Counted from the first letter of the stretch, positions 16,908-25,271 are shown. The stretch is 64,000 nucleotides of DNA from JACVRW01 sp963734365 (GCA_963734365.1 CAVTGV010000004.1:434001-498000); one strand, 5' to 3'. Program-made: numbers and translations. The notes: generated by a model not told the origin, from the sequence alone.

Positions 16908-17758
16908 CCGACGGCGAAACCCAGCTGATCCCCGGTGTGGCGAAGCCGCAGCGCTATCTCCCGCGCTTTCACTGGGAGCTGCTCGTCTGCGGGCTGCGCG
17001 GCCACGAGCTGGTGGGCACCGACGCCGCCGAGCTGCGGCCCGCCGACGCTCTCGTGGCCCGCGAGATGGACGGACGGCGCTGGCACCGCTGCCTTCGCTG
17101 CGACAGCTGGCTGCCCTTCGCCCCACCGAGCTCGCCGGAGCGCGCGCATCCCCCCGACCGCGACCAGATCGAGCTGCCGCTCCGCGGCCGCCCGCTGCGG
17201 GACAAGATCGTCCTGCGCGCGATCGCGATCGACCGGGCCTTTCACTTCGTCGTTCTGACCGCGCTCGCGATCGGCGTCTTTCTCGTGGCCGAGAACGAGA
17301 CCGACCTCCGCGACGTGTTCTACGCGGTTCTCGGTGCGATTCACGGCGTGCTCGGCGGACCCACGCACGAGAGCGACGGCGGCTTCGTGACCGAGATCGA
17401 CGACCTGCTGTCGTGGCCGAAGGACCGCCTGTATCTGATCGGCCTGGCGCTGGCCGCCTACGGCGTGCTCGAACTGGTGGAGGCCGTGGGGCTGTGGCTC
17501 CAGCGCCGCTGGGCCGAGTACCTGACCCTGGTGGCCACCGCCGTGTTCCTGCCCATCGAGATCTACGAGCTCATCAAGGGTGTGACCCCGTTCAAGGTGA
17601 TCGCGCTGATCGTGAACCTCGCAGTGGTCGCCTATCTCCTGTTCGCCAAGCGGCTGTTCGGGATCCGGGGCGGCGGCGCGGCCGAGGAGGCGCTGCGAGC
17701 CCGCGACGTCGGCTGGGAATCGCTCGAGCGAACCGCGCCGGAGGCCTACTCGGGCTAG
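16904..17758 (+). CDS. DUF2127-family membrane protein
   Basis: 284 aa, GTG overlapping the previous TGA (GTGA). The N-terminal cytoplasmic part has HWELLVCGLRGHE and a CLRC pair (~40-70). The membrane part from ~105 has four TM segments with the DUF2127 pattern (AYGVLELVEAVGLWLQRRWA, PIEIYELIKGVTPFKVIALI). The coupled Vps62-like membrane protein suggests a shared envelope role, which is inference only. Confidence 0.8.
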   Translation: MTDGETQLIPGVAKPQRYLPRFHWELLVCGLRGHELVGTDAAELRPADALVAREMDGRRWHRCLRCDSWLPFAPPSSPERAHPPDRDQIELPLRGRPLRDKIVLRAIAIDRAFHFVVLTALAIGVFLVAENETDLRDVFYAVLGAIHGVLGGPTHESDGGFVTEIDDLLSWPKDRLYLIGLALAAYGVLELVEAVGLWLQRRWAEYLTLVATAVFLPIEIYELIKGVTPFKVIALIVNLAVVAYLLFAKRLFGIRGGGAAEEALRARDVGWESLERTAPEAYSG

Positions 17759-17856
17759 GCGCCCGTCCGCTTGCACCCGTCTGGTCCCGTCGTCATGCTT
17801 GCGCCTGCCGCACCCCAAGTGGGGACTCGCCACTCACCAAAAGGAGCTAAGCGCGC

Positions 17857-18393
17857 ATGGACGACTCGCAGCAGGGGAGCCGACCGACGGCATGGATCAT
17901 CGCGACGGTGGCCTTCGCCATCGCGGCGATCGGGTTCGCCATATGGGCTTTCACCACCAAGTCGGATCTCGACGACGCCAACGCGACGATCGACAAGCAG
18001 AAGACCCAGCTCGCCGCTCAGTCCGGCGAAGCAACCCAGACCGAGCGTCGCCTGACGGCCTTCGGCGCGCGCGAGCGCGCCGCGTTCCGCCGTGTCAGGC
18101 GCCGCTACATCGGTGAGGAGACCGAGGCCGGCCAACTCAAGCAGAACGTTCAGAAGGAGGCCGCGGACGTCCAGGACGCGCGCGACCAGACCGCTGCCGC
18201 GCAGAGCCAGGACGAGAAGAACGCGGCGGCGCTGAAGCAAGCTCAGCAGGAGAGTCAGCTGTCAGCCGCGTGTGTGCAGGGCGCGGTCGGCGCGCTCGAC
18301 AAGTTCTTCAATGCCCCCAACGCGAGAGCGGGTGGCAGGGCGGCGGTGGCCGAGCTCGAGTCGATACAGAAACAGTGTCAGCAGGCCAACTGA
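17857..18393 (+). CDS. Membrane-anchored coiled-coil protein
   Basis: 178 aa with a good SD (AAAAGGAG) before ATG. One TM segment (AWIIATVAFAIAAIGFAIWA, ~12-31), then a long Gln/Ala/Lys-rich coiled coil (~38-130) and a C-terminal part with two Cys (AACVQGAV, QKQCQQAN). Probably a bitopic protein with an extracytoplasmic coiled coil. Not recognised as any characterised family. Confidence 0.7.
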   Translation: MDDSQQGSRPTAWIIATVAFAIAAIGFAIWAFTTKSDLDDANATIDKQKTQLAAQSGEATQTERRLTAFGARERAAFRRVRRRYIGEETEAGQLKQNVQKEAADVQDARDQTAAAQSQDEKNAAALKQAQQESQLSAACVQGAVGALDKFFNAPNARAGGRAAVAELESIQKQCQQAN

Positions 18394-18423
18394 TCGCCAC
18401 CGTACGAGAAAAGGTTTGCTGAC

Positions 18424-18452
18424 TAGACACATACGCAACCACCAAATAGGGT
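18424..18452 (+). promoter_or_regulatory. Promoter of the three-repeat secreted protein
   Basis: TAGACA (18424-18429), 17-nt spacer, TAGGGT (18447-18452), then 6 nt to the ATG at 18459. This is the best-spaced -35/-10 pair I found in the window. The short distance and lack of SD imply a leaderless mRNA. Confidence 0.55.
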
Positions 18453-18458
18453 CGCGCC

Positions 18459-19379
18459 ATGACTCGTAACACAAGGATGTTCTCCCTATTGGTGGCCTCG
18501 CTCGCGGCCATCGCCGTGCTCGCTCCGTCCGCCTCGGCGGCCGAATATCAGTGTCCTGGCACCTTCCAGGTCGAGCACAACGACCGAATCGGCGGCATGC
18601 AGCTGCCGAAGGGTCCGTACGTCGTCACCGTGCTCGACTCGACGACCATGGGATGTACCGAGGCCGACCGCCTTTTCTCCCAGTTCCTGGAGGACTGGGA
18701 CGGCCGGCTCCCGCGTCCGTGGGTGGCCACCAACTCCACGCGCACGTTCCGCGCTGGACGCAACAGCACGGTGGGATTCAGGGTCGCACCGGACTCCAAT
18801 CCCAATCCGCCCGTGCCGCCGGAGCCGCCGACGCGGCGCGTATGCCCCGGCTACTTCACGGTCGAGCACAACGACCGGATCGGGAGCTTCCAGATCCCCA
18901 AGGGGAACTACCGGATCACGCTGCTGTCCCTCCGCGTAGTTGGCTGTAGGCGGGCGGTCCGCTACCTCCAGAAGTTCCTTCAGGACTACGACGGAGTGCT
19001 GCCGCTGCCATGGCACCTCGATCCCGGCACGGCCACGTTCCAGCGCGGCCACGCCCACATCGGCTTCCGGATCAAGCCGTACGTGAGCCAGGAGGGCGTC
19101 GGCGAGGTTCGCCGGGGTAGGCATCCGAGTGGCGGCCAGTCGAGGTGCCCGGCCACGTTCCGCGTCCTCAACAACGACAGCATCGGAAGGCTCAGGCTGA
19201 AGAAGGGCAACTACTGGGTCTGGGTCAAGGGGCTCAGCTGTCCGCGGAGCTCCAAGCTGTTCGCGCAGTTCCTGGACGACACCTCCGGCAGGCTGCCCGC
19301 CGGATGGCGCGTCAACACGACGACGGGCACGTTCACCAAGGGCAGGGCCCTGTTCCGGATCAAGCCGGTCAGGCCGTAG
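18459..19379 (+). CDS. Secreted protein with three copies of a Cys-containing ~75-80-residue repeat
   Basis: 306 aa. Signal peptide MTRNTRMFSLLVASLAAIAV with AxA cleavage near residue 28. Three tandem modules: ~32-109, ~129-205 and ~230-301 (DNA 18552-18785, 18843-19073, 19146-19361). Each runs C-P-x-x-F-x-V-x-x-N-D-x-I-G, K-G-x-Y, a second Cys, Q/K-F-L-x-D, G-x-L-P-x-x-W, T-x-T-F and ends F-R-I/V; one disulfide per module is likely. Linkers are Pro- or Gly-rich. No known catalytic motif; a cell-wall or ligand-binding role is a guess. Confidence 0.8.
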   Translation: MTRNTRMFSLLVASLAAIAVLAPSASAAEYQCPGTFQVEHNDRIGGMQLPKGPYVVTVLDSTTMGCTEADRLFSQFLEDWDGRLPRPWVATNSTRTFRAGRNSTVGFRVAPDSNPNPPVPPEPPTRRVCPGYFTVEHNDRIGSFQIPKGNYRITLLSLRVVGCRRAVRYLQKFLQDYDGVLPLPWHLDPGTATFQRGHAHIGFRIKPYVSQEGVGEVRRGRHPSGGQSRCPATFRVLNNDSIGRLRLKKGNYWVWVKGLSCPRSSKLFAQFLDDTSGRLPAGWRVNTTTGTFTKGRALFRIKPVRP

Positions 19380-20325
19380 TCACTTCCGTCCGCTGAGTGA
19401 GCGGCGGCAGCTCACGCTGCCGCCGCTCATGCCGTCCACGAGCGCCCGGGTGTTGTACGCCAGGGCTCCGGTGTAGCTGCCCGCGGCCGTTCCCTCCTCG
19501 CCGAGCGTGTCGGCCCACAGCGGCGCGCCGACCTCGGCCCCGGCCTCGCGTGACAGCGCCTGCTCGAGCCGGTCGCTGATACCCGATTCGGGGAACACAG
19601 CCTCCACGCCCTCGTCCTCGATCTGGTTCACGAGCCGTGAGACGTCCTTGGCCGACGGCTGGGCCTGGGTGGACAGTGAAGGGATCACCGAGCCGATGAC
19701 CTCGATGCCGTAGCGGTCGGCGTAGTACGCCAGCGCGTCGTGGGTGGTCACGAGCTTGCGCTTCGCCGCCGGCACGCGCTCGATGCAGGCGGCGATCTGG
19801 GCGTCGAGGCGCTCCAGCTTCTTCGTGTAGGCGGCCGCGTTCTGGGTGTAGATTCGCCGTCCGGCTGGGTCGGCCTCGATCAGCGCGTTGCGGATCGTGC
19901 GCAACCGCGCGAACCGCGTTTCGGGGGTTCTGCCACCAGTGCGGATCACTGCCGAGCTTCTCCACGGAGTCGCTCAGCTCCACCACTTCGGCGTCGCTGC
20001 CGGCGCTGTCGATCAGGCCGTCGAGCCAGCCGTCCAGGTCGCCGCCCGACTTGAACACCACCGCGGCGCCCGCCAGCGCTGCGGCATCGCTCGGCCGCGG
20101 CTCGTAGTCGTGGGGGTCGGCCCCGCTGGTCAGGATCTGCTCGACGTCGACCCGATCGCCGCCGACCTGGCGCACGAGATCGCCGACCTGCGTGGTGGTG
20201 GCCACCACCGTGAGCTCCCGTCCGTTCGCCCCGGAGCCGTCCTTACCGCACGCGCTCAGAGCGCTCGCCGAGATTGCGAGGAGCAGCAATGCGAGGCCGA
20301 CGGCGTGACCGGGCAGGCGGGGCAT
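19380..20325 (-). pseudogene. ZnuA-like zinc/metal ABC transporter lipoprotein, frameshifted
   Basis: ATG at 20325; lipoprotein signal with lipobox LSAC. The first frame carries cluster A-I features (VVATTTQVGDLVRQVGG, GADPHDYEPRPSD with metal His, DPHWWQNPRNAV with a second His). After codon GCG near 19900 the homology moves to the other frame (IRNALIEADPAGRRIYTQN, THDALAYYADRYGIEVIGS with the third His, FPESGISD) and ends at 19380. One extra base (or two missing) at about 19896-19902 explains it. Repaired length ~315 aa, normal for the family. No permease or ATPase is adjacent. Either decayed or an indel error. Confidence 0.82.
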
Positions 20326-20334
20326 CGCCTCCTG

Positions 20335-20357
20335 ACCTTACTGAGAATGATTCTCAG
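20335..20357 (-). promoter_or_regulatory. Zur/Fur-type box abutting -10 of the znuA-like gene
   Basis: Perfect 17-bp palindrome CTGAGAATGATTCTCAG at 20341-20357 with the 7-1-7 pattern TGANAATNATTNTCA of Zur/Fur operators. On the minus strand it is followed immediately by TAAGGT (20335-20340), then AGGAGG and the ATG at 20325. A repressor here would block the promoter, consistent with repression by zinc-loaded Zur. Regulator identity is inferred from the gene and the resemblance to actinobacterial Zur boxes. Confidence 0.7.
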
Positions 20358-20890
20358 CCCGAGTCTCCCGGCGTCACGAGAGCGGCCTCGTAGGCCACCA
20401 CCACGGCTTGGACGCGGTCGCGCAGCTCGAGCTTGCGGAGCACGCTCTTGACGTGGGTCTTGACCGTCGCCTCGCTCAGCACCAGCTCGGACGCGATCTC
20501 GCCGTTGGACATCCCGCGGGCGATCAGCGTGAGGACCTCGAGCTCGCGCGGGCTGAGCTCCTCCAGGCCGGCCGGCGGGGTCAGCGGCGGGGCGCTGCGC
20601 GCGAACTGCTCGATCAGTCGCTTGGTGATCGCGGGGGCGATCAGGGCGTCACCCGCGGCCACAACTCGAACCGCGGCGAGCAGGTCCTCGGGCGGGACGT
20701 CCTTGAGGAGAAAGCCGCTCGCGCCCGCGCGGAGCGCCTCATACACGTACTCGTTGAAGTCGAACGTGGTGAGCATCAGCACGGCCACCGGGTGCTGGTC
20801 ATCGGCCTCGGCGAGGATGCGCCGCGCGGCCTCGATCCCGTTCAGGTCGGGCATCTGGATGTCCATGAGGACCACGTCCGGATGGCGGCG
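20354..20890 (-). pseudogene. NarL/LuxR-family response regulator, N-terminus missing
   Basis: Reads RRHPDVVLMDIQMPDLNG (phospho-Asp in DIQMP), MLTTFDFNEYVYEALRAGAS (Thr switch), FLLKD (conserved Lys) and a C-terminal LuxR HTH (LSPRELEVLTLIARGMSNGE, SEATVKTHVKSVLRKL). The first ~50 residues of the receiver, including the acidic pocket, are missing: homology stops at ~20890, where sedolisin sequence begins. No sensor kinase is present. The 3' end overlaps the Zur-like box. Truncated by rearrangement or misassembly. Confidence 0.82.
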
Positions 20891-21329
20891 GCGCGGGCGG
20901 GGGCGGCGTGTCGGCGCTGTCGGGCCGCCCGGCGTTCCAACGCGGCCTGAACGTGCCGGGGCGCCGGCGCGTGCTCCCCGACGTGTCGGCTCACGCTTCG
21001 ATCCTCCCGGGCTGGCCCGTGGTGACCGACAACAACTGGGTCGTCGACGGCGGCACGAGCGCGGCGTCCCCGCTCATCGCTGCCGGCTTCGCGGTGCTGA
21101 GCGCCCGGAGCGGGCTGCCGGCCGGCCGCCGCTCGGCCCGGTCAACGGCCTGCTCTACGCGCTGCAGGCCGGCACCCCGGGCACGATCTTCGACGTCGTC
21201 TCCGGCGCCAATGGCTACAGCGGGAAGGTGCCCGGCCTGCGCGCCGGGCCCGGCTACGACCAGGCGAGCGGCCTGGGCGTGCCCCGCTTCGACCGGCTCG
21301 CCGCCGCGCTCCCGCCGCCCGCCGGGTAG
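20884..21329 (+). pseudogene. Sedolisin (S53) peptidase C-terminal fragment, frameshifted
   Basis: Begins abruptly with the Gly-rich stretch GGGAGGGGVSAL, then RVLPDVSAHASILPGWPVV and GGTSAASPLIAAGFAVLSA, the S53 catalytic Ser region (GTSAASP). Near 21115-21130 homology moves to another frame (GPVNGLLYALQAG, DVVSGANGYSG, GPGYDQASGLGVPRFDRL) and ends at 21329. The prodomain and the Glu/Asp catalytic part are absent because the sequence joins a response regulator at ~20884-20895. Not functional as assembled. Confidence 0.78.
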
Positions 21330-21357
21330 CGGAGCCCGAGCGTTTAGGCTAGGAGGC

Positions 21358-21786
21358 TTGGCCCCCGCGCAACAGCGCAACATCGAGACGGTGCACCGCG
21401 CCTGCGACGCGTTCAACCAAGGCGATCTCGACGGGATGCTCGCCGAGATCTCGCCCGAGTTCGAGTACGTGACCGCGGGAACCATTCCCGACCTGAGCGG
21501 CACCTACCGGGGGACCGATCGCTTCGAGGCGTTCGTCCGGCGCTTCTGGGAGGACTTCGAAGACGCTCGTCTGGAGATCCACGAGGTGGTGGACCGCGAC
21601 GACGCGGTGATGGTCTCGATGACCATGCTCGGTCGTGGCAAGCAGAGCTCGGCGGAGACGAGCTGGGAGGTGTTTCAGGTGTGGACGATGCGTGATGGCA
21701 AGGCCATCCGGGGCCAGGGGTTCATCAGCCGAGACGAGGCCCTCGCCGCCCTGAGCACACAACGCAGGGCCGACGCGAAGCTGTAG
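21358..21786 (+). CDS. SnoaL/NTF2-like protein
   Basis: 142 aa from TTG 21358; the only nearby in-frame start before the homologous region. TAGGCT (21345-21350) lies 7 nt upstream, suggesting a leaderless start; AGGAGG is too close to serve as SD. Pattern: NIETVHRACDAFNQGDLDGM, FEYVTAGTIPDLSGTYRG, VWTMRDGKAIRGQGF. A longer in-frame ORF that includes sedolisin sequence is an artefact. Similar to the 10455 protein. Ligand unknown. Confidence 0.75.
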   Translation: MAPAQQRNIETVHRACDAFNQGDLDGMLAEISPEFEYVTAGTIPDLSGTYRGTDRFEAFVRRFWEDFEDARLEIHEVVDRDDAVMVSMTMLGRGKQSSAETSWEVFQVWTMRDGKAIRGQGFISRDEALAALSTQRRADAKL

Positions 21787-21817
21787 CCCCGCTCACCACG
21801 CGTCAGTATTCGCCCGC

Positions 21818-22240
21818 ATGGGGGTCACCGACTTCGACACCAAGGTCGCAGTCGTCGTCCGCGACGATCTCGCTGCGTGGCAGCGGCTCAACGTGACCGC
21901 GTTCCTGATCAGCGGCGTGACCGCCGCGGCCGGGGCGGAGATCGTCGGCGAGCCCTACCGGGACGCCGACGGCGAGCAGTATCTGCCGTTGCTGCGCCAA
22001 CCCGTGCTCGTGTACGCCACCTCGGGAACGAAGCTGGCCACGGTGGCCCGTCGCGCTCGCGAACGCCAAGCACCGTTCGCCCTCTACACAGCCGACATGT
22101 TCGCCACCGGCCACGACGGTGCCAACCGGGCGGCGGTCGAGGCGGTGGCCACCGAGGACCTGGACCTCGTGGGAGTGGCCCTGCGCGCCCCGCACAAGGT
22201 GGCCGACGGCGTTCTGCGCGGGCTCAAGCGCCACCCCTGA
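21818..22240 (+). CDS. DUF2000 family protein
   Basis: 140 aa. Typical DUF2000 N-terminus TKVAVVVRDDLAAWQRLNVT followed by AFLISG, and the C-terminal GVALRAPHKVADGVLRGLK. Resembles the PTH2/peptidyl-tRNA hydrolase II-like fold by family knowledge; biochemical role not established. Monocistronic in appearance, 31 nt after the SnoaL gene. Confidence 0.82.
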   Translation: MGVTDFDTKVAVVVRDDLAAWQRLNVTAFLISGVTAAAGAEIVGEPYRDADGEQYLPLLRQPVLVYATSGTKLATVARRARERQAPFALYTADMFATGHDGANRAAVEAVATEDLDLVGVALRAPHKVADGVLRGLKRHP

Positions 22241-22261
22241 CGTGCGGATCTGCCGGCTGAA

Positions 22262-22702
22262 GTGGTTGGGAGTGAGGCTCGGACATCGTTCGGCCCCCCC
22301 AAGCCGGTGACCATCCGGCAGGCCGACGGCAACTACGTGATTCTCGCGCTGGGTAGGGGCCGCTACGCCTTCTACGCTCACCTCAAGCCGGGCAGCCTGC
22401 GCGTCGAGCGCGGCGACCGCGTACACGCAGGCGACGTGCTCGGACTGCTGGGCAACAGCGGCAGCTCCACCGGTCCGCACCTTCACTTCCACGTGATGAA
22501 TCGCCCGTCGGCTCTGGCGGCCGACGGCATGCCCTACGTGTTCGACCGTTTCCGGACCGCGGGCCGAATCCCGCCGCTCGATGATTCCCTGGTCGCCACC
22601 ATCAACTCCGGGGAGCCGGTGCCCGTCGACCCGGCCGGCGCCGGCCCGCACCGTCGCGAGCTCCCACTGGGACGCGACGTCGTCGGCTTCCGATCAGACT
22701 GA
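22262..22702 (+). pseudogene. M23 (LytM) metallopeptidase, 5'-truncated
   Basis: Contains the C-terminal half of an M23 domain: YAFYAHLKPGSLRV, GDVLGLLGNSGSSTGPHLHF followed by HV (HxH zinc motif), and a family tail (PYVFDRFRTAGRI). The N-terminal half, with signal peptide and the first zinc ligands (HxxxD region), is absent; upstream of ~22290 the reading gives no homology and abuts the DUF2000 stop. Probably an inactive remnant, or a deletion in the assembly. The 3' end overlaps the convergent flippase-like gene by 9 nt. Confidence 0.7.
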
Positions 22703-23701
22703 CGGGCGTTCGCCGGGGGTGGGCAGCCGGCCGAGGCCGGGTCGACGCCGGCGCACCGCGGCCCACAGATGATCGGCGCCCGCCCAGGCTGCGAAGCAGA
22801 GGCCACCGAGCGTTCCCGTCACGGTGAGCAGCACGCCCGCGGCCGCGGTGGCCGCGACACCGTCGCTGCCGAGGATGAGCACCGCGGCGGCGGCCCCCAC
22901 GGTGGGCCCCACGGGCAGCTGTCCGAGCGTGACGACCGCGATGAGGACGGCGATCGCGTCGAACAACGAGGCGTCGACGCCCACGGCGTGCAGCAGGAGC
23001 CAGTTGCGGAGGATCTGCGCGAACACCGCGACGAGCACGAATCCGATCACGCGGCTCCCTCCGTGCAGGCTGCGAAGGACCGCGAGGCCGCTCCACAGCT
23101 CCCGGCCCTTGCCGAGCGCGAGGCGCCGGAGGCCGGCGCTGGCGAGCCCGAAGATGAGCAGCACCGCGATCGGCAGCCACCACGGCAGGCCGAGGGGCCC
23201 GATCAGGGTGAACGACGCGGCGGCGGCCAGCATCCCCTCCACGGCGAGTATCGGGAACTCCGCGGCCACCAGGGTCGATACCTGGGGGCAGGAGTCCGGA
23301 CAGGAGCGCCGCAGAGCGGCGATTCGCGCGGCCACCCCCAGGTGGCTGTTCAGTACGCCGCCGAGAACCTGCATGCTGGACGCGCGGTAGAGGACGCGGC
23401 GGGGGACGGTTCCTCCGGCCGCCTCGATGGTGATGTGCCACGCCTCGCTGCGCGACACCAGCGCAACGGCCTGCAAGAAGACGGTCACCAGAATGACCCA
23501 AGCCGAGACGCTCGACAGCGCCGCGGTGAATTCTTCGCGGCGGCCGGCGAGCAGCCAGATGAGCACCGCGGCGGTGGCCAGCGATCCAGCCACGGTGAGG
23601 AGCGTGCGGTGGCGGCGACCGAACCCGAGCAGCCGGACGAACGGCCTGGCGCGCCAGACCTCACGCGGCGGGCTCGCCGTGGCTTCCGTTCCCGCGGCCA
23701 T
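22694..23701 (-). CDS. Flippase-like/LPG synthase TM-region membrane protein
   Basis: 335 aa, ATG start, seven to eight predicted TM helices with the lysylphosphatidylglycerol synthase TM-region (UPF0104/AglD-like) pattern: SEAWHITIEAAGG, RASSMQVLGGVLNSHLGVAA, VTLGQLPVGPTVGAAAAVLI. There is no catalytic GNAT-like domain, so it is the integral-membrane part only, as in many lipid or polysaccharide export-associated proteins. Substrate unknown. Confidence 0.75.
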   Translation of the reverse strand: MAAGTEATASPPREVWRARPFVRLLGFGRRHRTLLTVAGSLATAAVLIWLLAGRREEFTAALSSVSAWVILVTVFLQAVALVSRSEAWHITIEAAGGTVPRRVLYRASSMQVLGGVLNSHLGVAARIAALRRSCPDSCPQVSTLVAAEFPILAVEGMLAAAASFTLIGPLGLPWWLPIAVLLIFGLASAGLRRLALGKGRELWSGLAVLRSLHGGSRVIGFVLVAVFAQILRNWLLLHAVGVDASLFDAIAVLIAVVTLGQLPVGPTVGAAAAVLILGSDGVAATAAAGVLLTVTGTLGGLCFAAWAGADHLWAAVRRRRPGLGRLPTPGERPSV

Positions 23702-23715
23702 TGCTGTGGGCGCTG

Positions 23716-23928
23716 TTAGGGGGTGCGCTTCTTCAGCAGCTTGGCGTGCTGCACGGCCGCGATCTCACGACGCGCGTCCTCGCGGCTGCGCTCGTAGGAG
23801 GCACGCCTCTCCCGACCCTGCTTGCGGGCGTCGGCGTTGCGCGACGCAACCGCGTCCCTGGTCTCCTTCCAAGCCGCCTCCCCCCGGCTCGAAGACTTCC
23901 AGCCGGATCCCTCATCGTGTTCGGCCAT
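23716..23928 (-). CDS. Small basic/acidic helical protein
   Basis: 70 aa, MAEHDEGSGWKSSSRGEAAW, almost entirely charged and helical (ASRNADARKQGRERRASYER). It sits 14 nt upstream of the flippase-like gene on the same strand. No TM or cysteine. Resembles small actinobacterial proteins of unknown role; coding is judged from composition and placement. Confidence 0.55.
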   Translation of the reverse strand: MAEHDEGSGWKSSSRGEAAWKETRDAVASRNADARKQGRERRASYERSREDARREIAAVQHAKLLKKRTP

Positions 23929-24071
23929 ACGGCACCTTCCCTCACGGCTCCCAAGTGGTTGACCACTGGGGGCGCAGGGAGCGCGACACCCGACGGTGGA
24001 GACTGCTCTAACGAGAATACTCGGATGTTCTCCCGTGTCACGGCCCGCACCCAGGAGTAGAGTCGCTCTAC

Positions 24072-24392
24072 GTGACCGCCTTCTTCATCCCGGACAACGC
24101 CCCCGGGGTGGAGGCGGAGGGGGCGTACGCGCGCATATGTGAGGCCGCCACGGCGGACACGGGCCATCCGCCTCTGCCGGTACGGATCTTCAGCCTGTCC
24201 TTTCGCCATCAGGGCGCCGATCTCCACGCGGAGGTGGGCAGGCCGGATCCGCTCGGCGACCGGACCGTGCTCGCGATCCTGGACCTGGGGCGGGAAGCGC
24301 CCTACCTGATTCATTGCGGCTCGATCGGCGAATCGCCGCAGCACCTGCTGGTCCGCAAGCCGGTGTACTCGGTGACCGAGTTCTCGGTCTGA
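24072..24392 (+). CDS. Conserved hypothetical protein
   Basis: 106 aa, GTG start with TAGAGT (24058-24063) 8 nt upstream and no usable SD: leaderless pattern. Soluble alpha/beta (PVRIFSLSFRHQGADLHAEV, TVLAILDLGREAPYLIHCGS). No recognised catalytic motif. Divergent from the 70-aa gene and convergent with the 53-aa gene. Confidence 0.65.
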   Translation: MTAFFIPDNAPGVEAEGAYARICEAATADTGHPPLPVRIFSLSFRHQGADLHAEVGRPDPLGDRTVLAILDLGREAPYLIHCGSIGESPQHLLVRKPVYSVTEFSV

Positions 24393-24400
24393 GCGCCTCG

Positions 24401-24562
24401 TCACCTGCGTCCGCGCTTCTCCGGGCGCGGACGCGGCGGGTTCTTCTCGCGCTCCGCCGGCGTCATCTTCCTGATCTTCAACTGGCCGTTGTCGACCTGC
24501 TCGCGGATCAGATCCAGCTTCTCGCGGCGCTTCTGCTCCGCACGTTCCTGCGGGCTGCTCAT
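24401..24562 (-). CDS. Small charged conserved protein
   Basis: 53 aa from ATG 24562 (MSSPQERAEQKRREKLDLIR); the longer in-frame start adds a non-conserved, Trp-containing stretch and is rejected. Highly charged helix followed by a Pro/Arg tail (NPPRPRPEKRGRR). Typical of a widespread small actinobacterial protein without assigned function; nucleic-acid or ribosome association is possible but unproven. Confidence 0.6.
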   Translation of the reverse strand: MSSPQERAEQKRREKLDLIREQVDNGQLKIRKMTPAEREKNPPRPRPEKRGRR

Positions 24563-24712
24563 GGAGTCCCGTCTTTGCCGCCCCCAAGCCGGACCTAACC
24601 CTCGGAAGGTGTAGGAGGCGTGACACACCCGACGATGGGTAACGATGTCAAGGCTACCGCCAACCCCGGCTATCCTCCGCGGCGGTTTCCCGAGAGAGGT
24701 TTAGGAGGACAG

Positions 24713-24949
24713 ATGCTGGGGCGTCTACGTCGCCGACAGCGGGCGCTCGAAGAGTCTTACGAGGGCCGGTTGCAGCGGCTCGAGCAGCAGGTCGGGCAGT
24801 TGGAGGAGCTCGTGGAGGCACTTCAGGACGCCGTTCATCGCGAGTCGGTGCGGCGGGATCAGGAGGCGGCGGACGTCCAGCGGCAAGTGGCTCCACACGA
24901 GCTTGCCCGTGCGCTCAGCGAGGACGCCAGGAAACGGGGCCTGGAGTGA
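24713..24949 (+). CDS. Small coiled-coil protein
   Basis: 78 aa from ATG 24713, with SD AGGAGG at optimal spacing; an earlier in-frame start is rejected. Heptad pattern over most of the length (RQRALEESYEGRLQRLEQQV, LEELVEALQDAVH). Overlaps the next start by 4 nt, so both are translated together. Role unknown. Confidence 0.65.
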   Translation: MLGRLRRRQRALEESYEGRLQRLEQQVGQLEELVEALQDAVHRESVRRDQEAADVQRQVAPHELARALSEDARKRGLE

Positions 24950-25137
24950 CGCGGATCCTGCTTGCGACCGGCGAGCTGCTCGAGGTCGAGGACTCGTTCG
25001 ACGCGGTCGTCAAGGCGCTCGAAAACGCCGCCCGCAGCAGCGCGGGGACCCTTGCCCAACTGGCCGAGGCCGGGAGCGGCGAGCGGGTGGCAGTCAACGC
25101 CGCACACGTCGTGCTGGTTCGCCCAAACGACGCCTAG
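24946..25137 (+). CDS. Small conserved protein, coupled
   Basis: 63 aa, GTG in a GTGA overlap with the coiled-coil gene. Sequence TRILLATGELLEVEDSFDAV with a C-terminal VAVNAAHVVLVRPND; beta-helix-beta character. Not recognised. The tight coupling suggests it works with the coiled-coil partner. Confidence 0.6.
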   Translation: MTRILLATGELLEVEDSFDAVVKALENAARSSAGTLAQLAEAGSGERVAVNAAHVVLVRPNDA

Positions 25138-25151
25138 CAGGGACCAGGCGC

Positions 25152-25271
25152 TACCCTGTGCCTACGGGTCGGGCGTCCTGCTCGACCGAAGCAGTGCTAA
25201 GCGTTCTCGCTGTTGTTGCCCTTCGTGCACCTCCGCGTCTCGCGGTGCACATACCCCCGGAGGGGATACAG
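25152..25271 (+). promoter_or_regulatory. Long structured 5' leader of cspA
   Basis: TACCCT at about 25152 is a plausible -10. The ~110-nt leader holds a hairpin GTGCACC (25225-25231)/GGTGCAC (25244-25250) and a smaller CCCC/GGGG hairpin (about 25254-25265) whose 3' arm includes the SD GGAGGGG. Hiding the SD in a hairpin is a known way for cold-shock mRNAs to respond to temperature; here it is inference. Confidence 0.4.
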
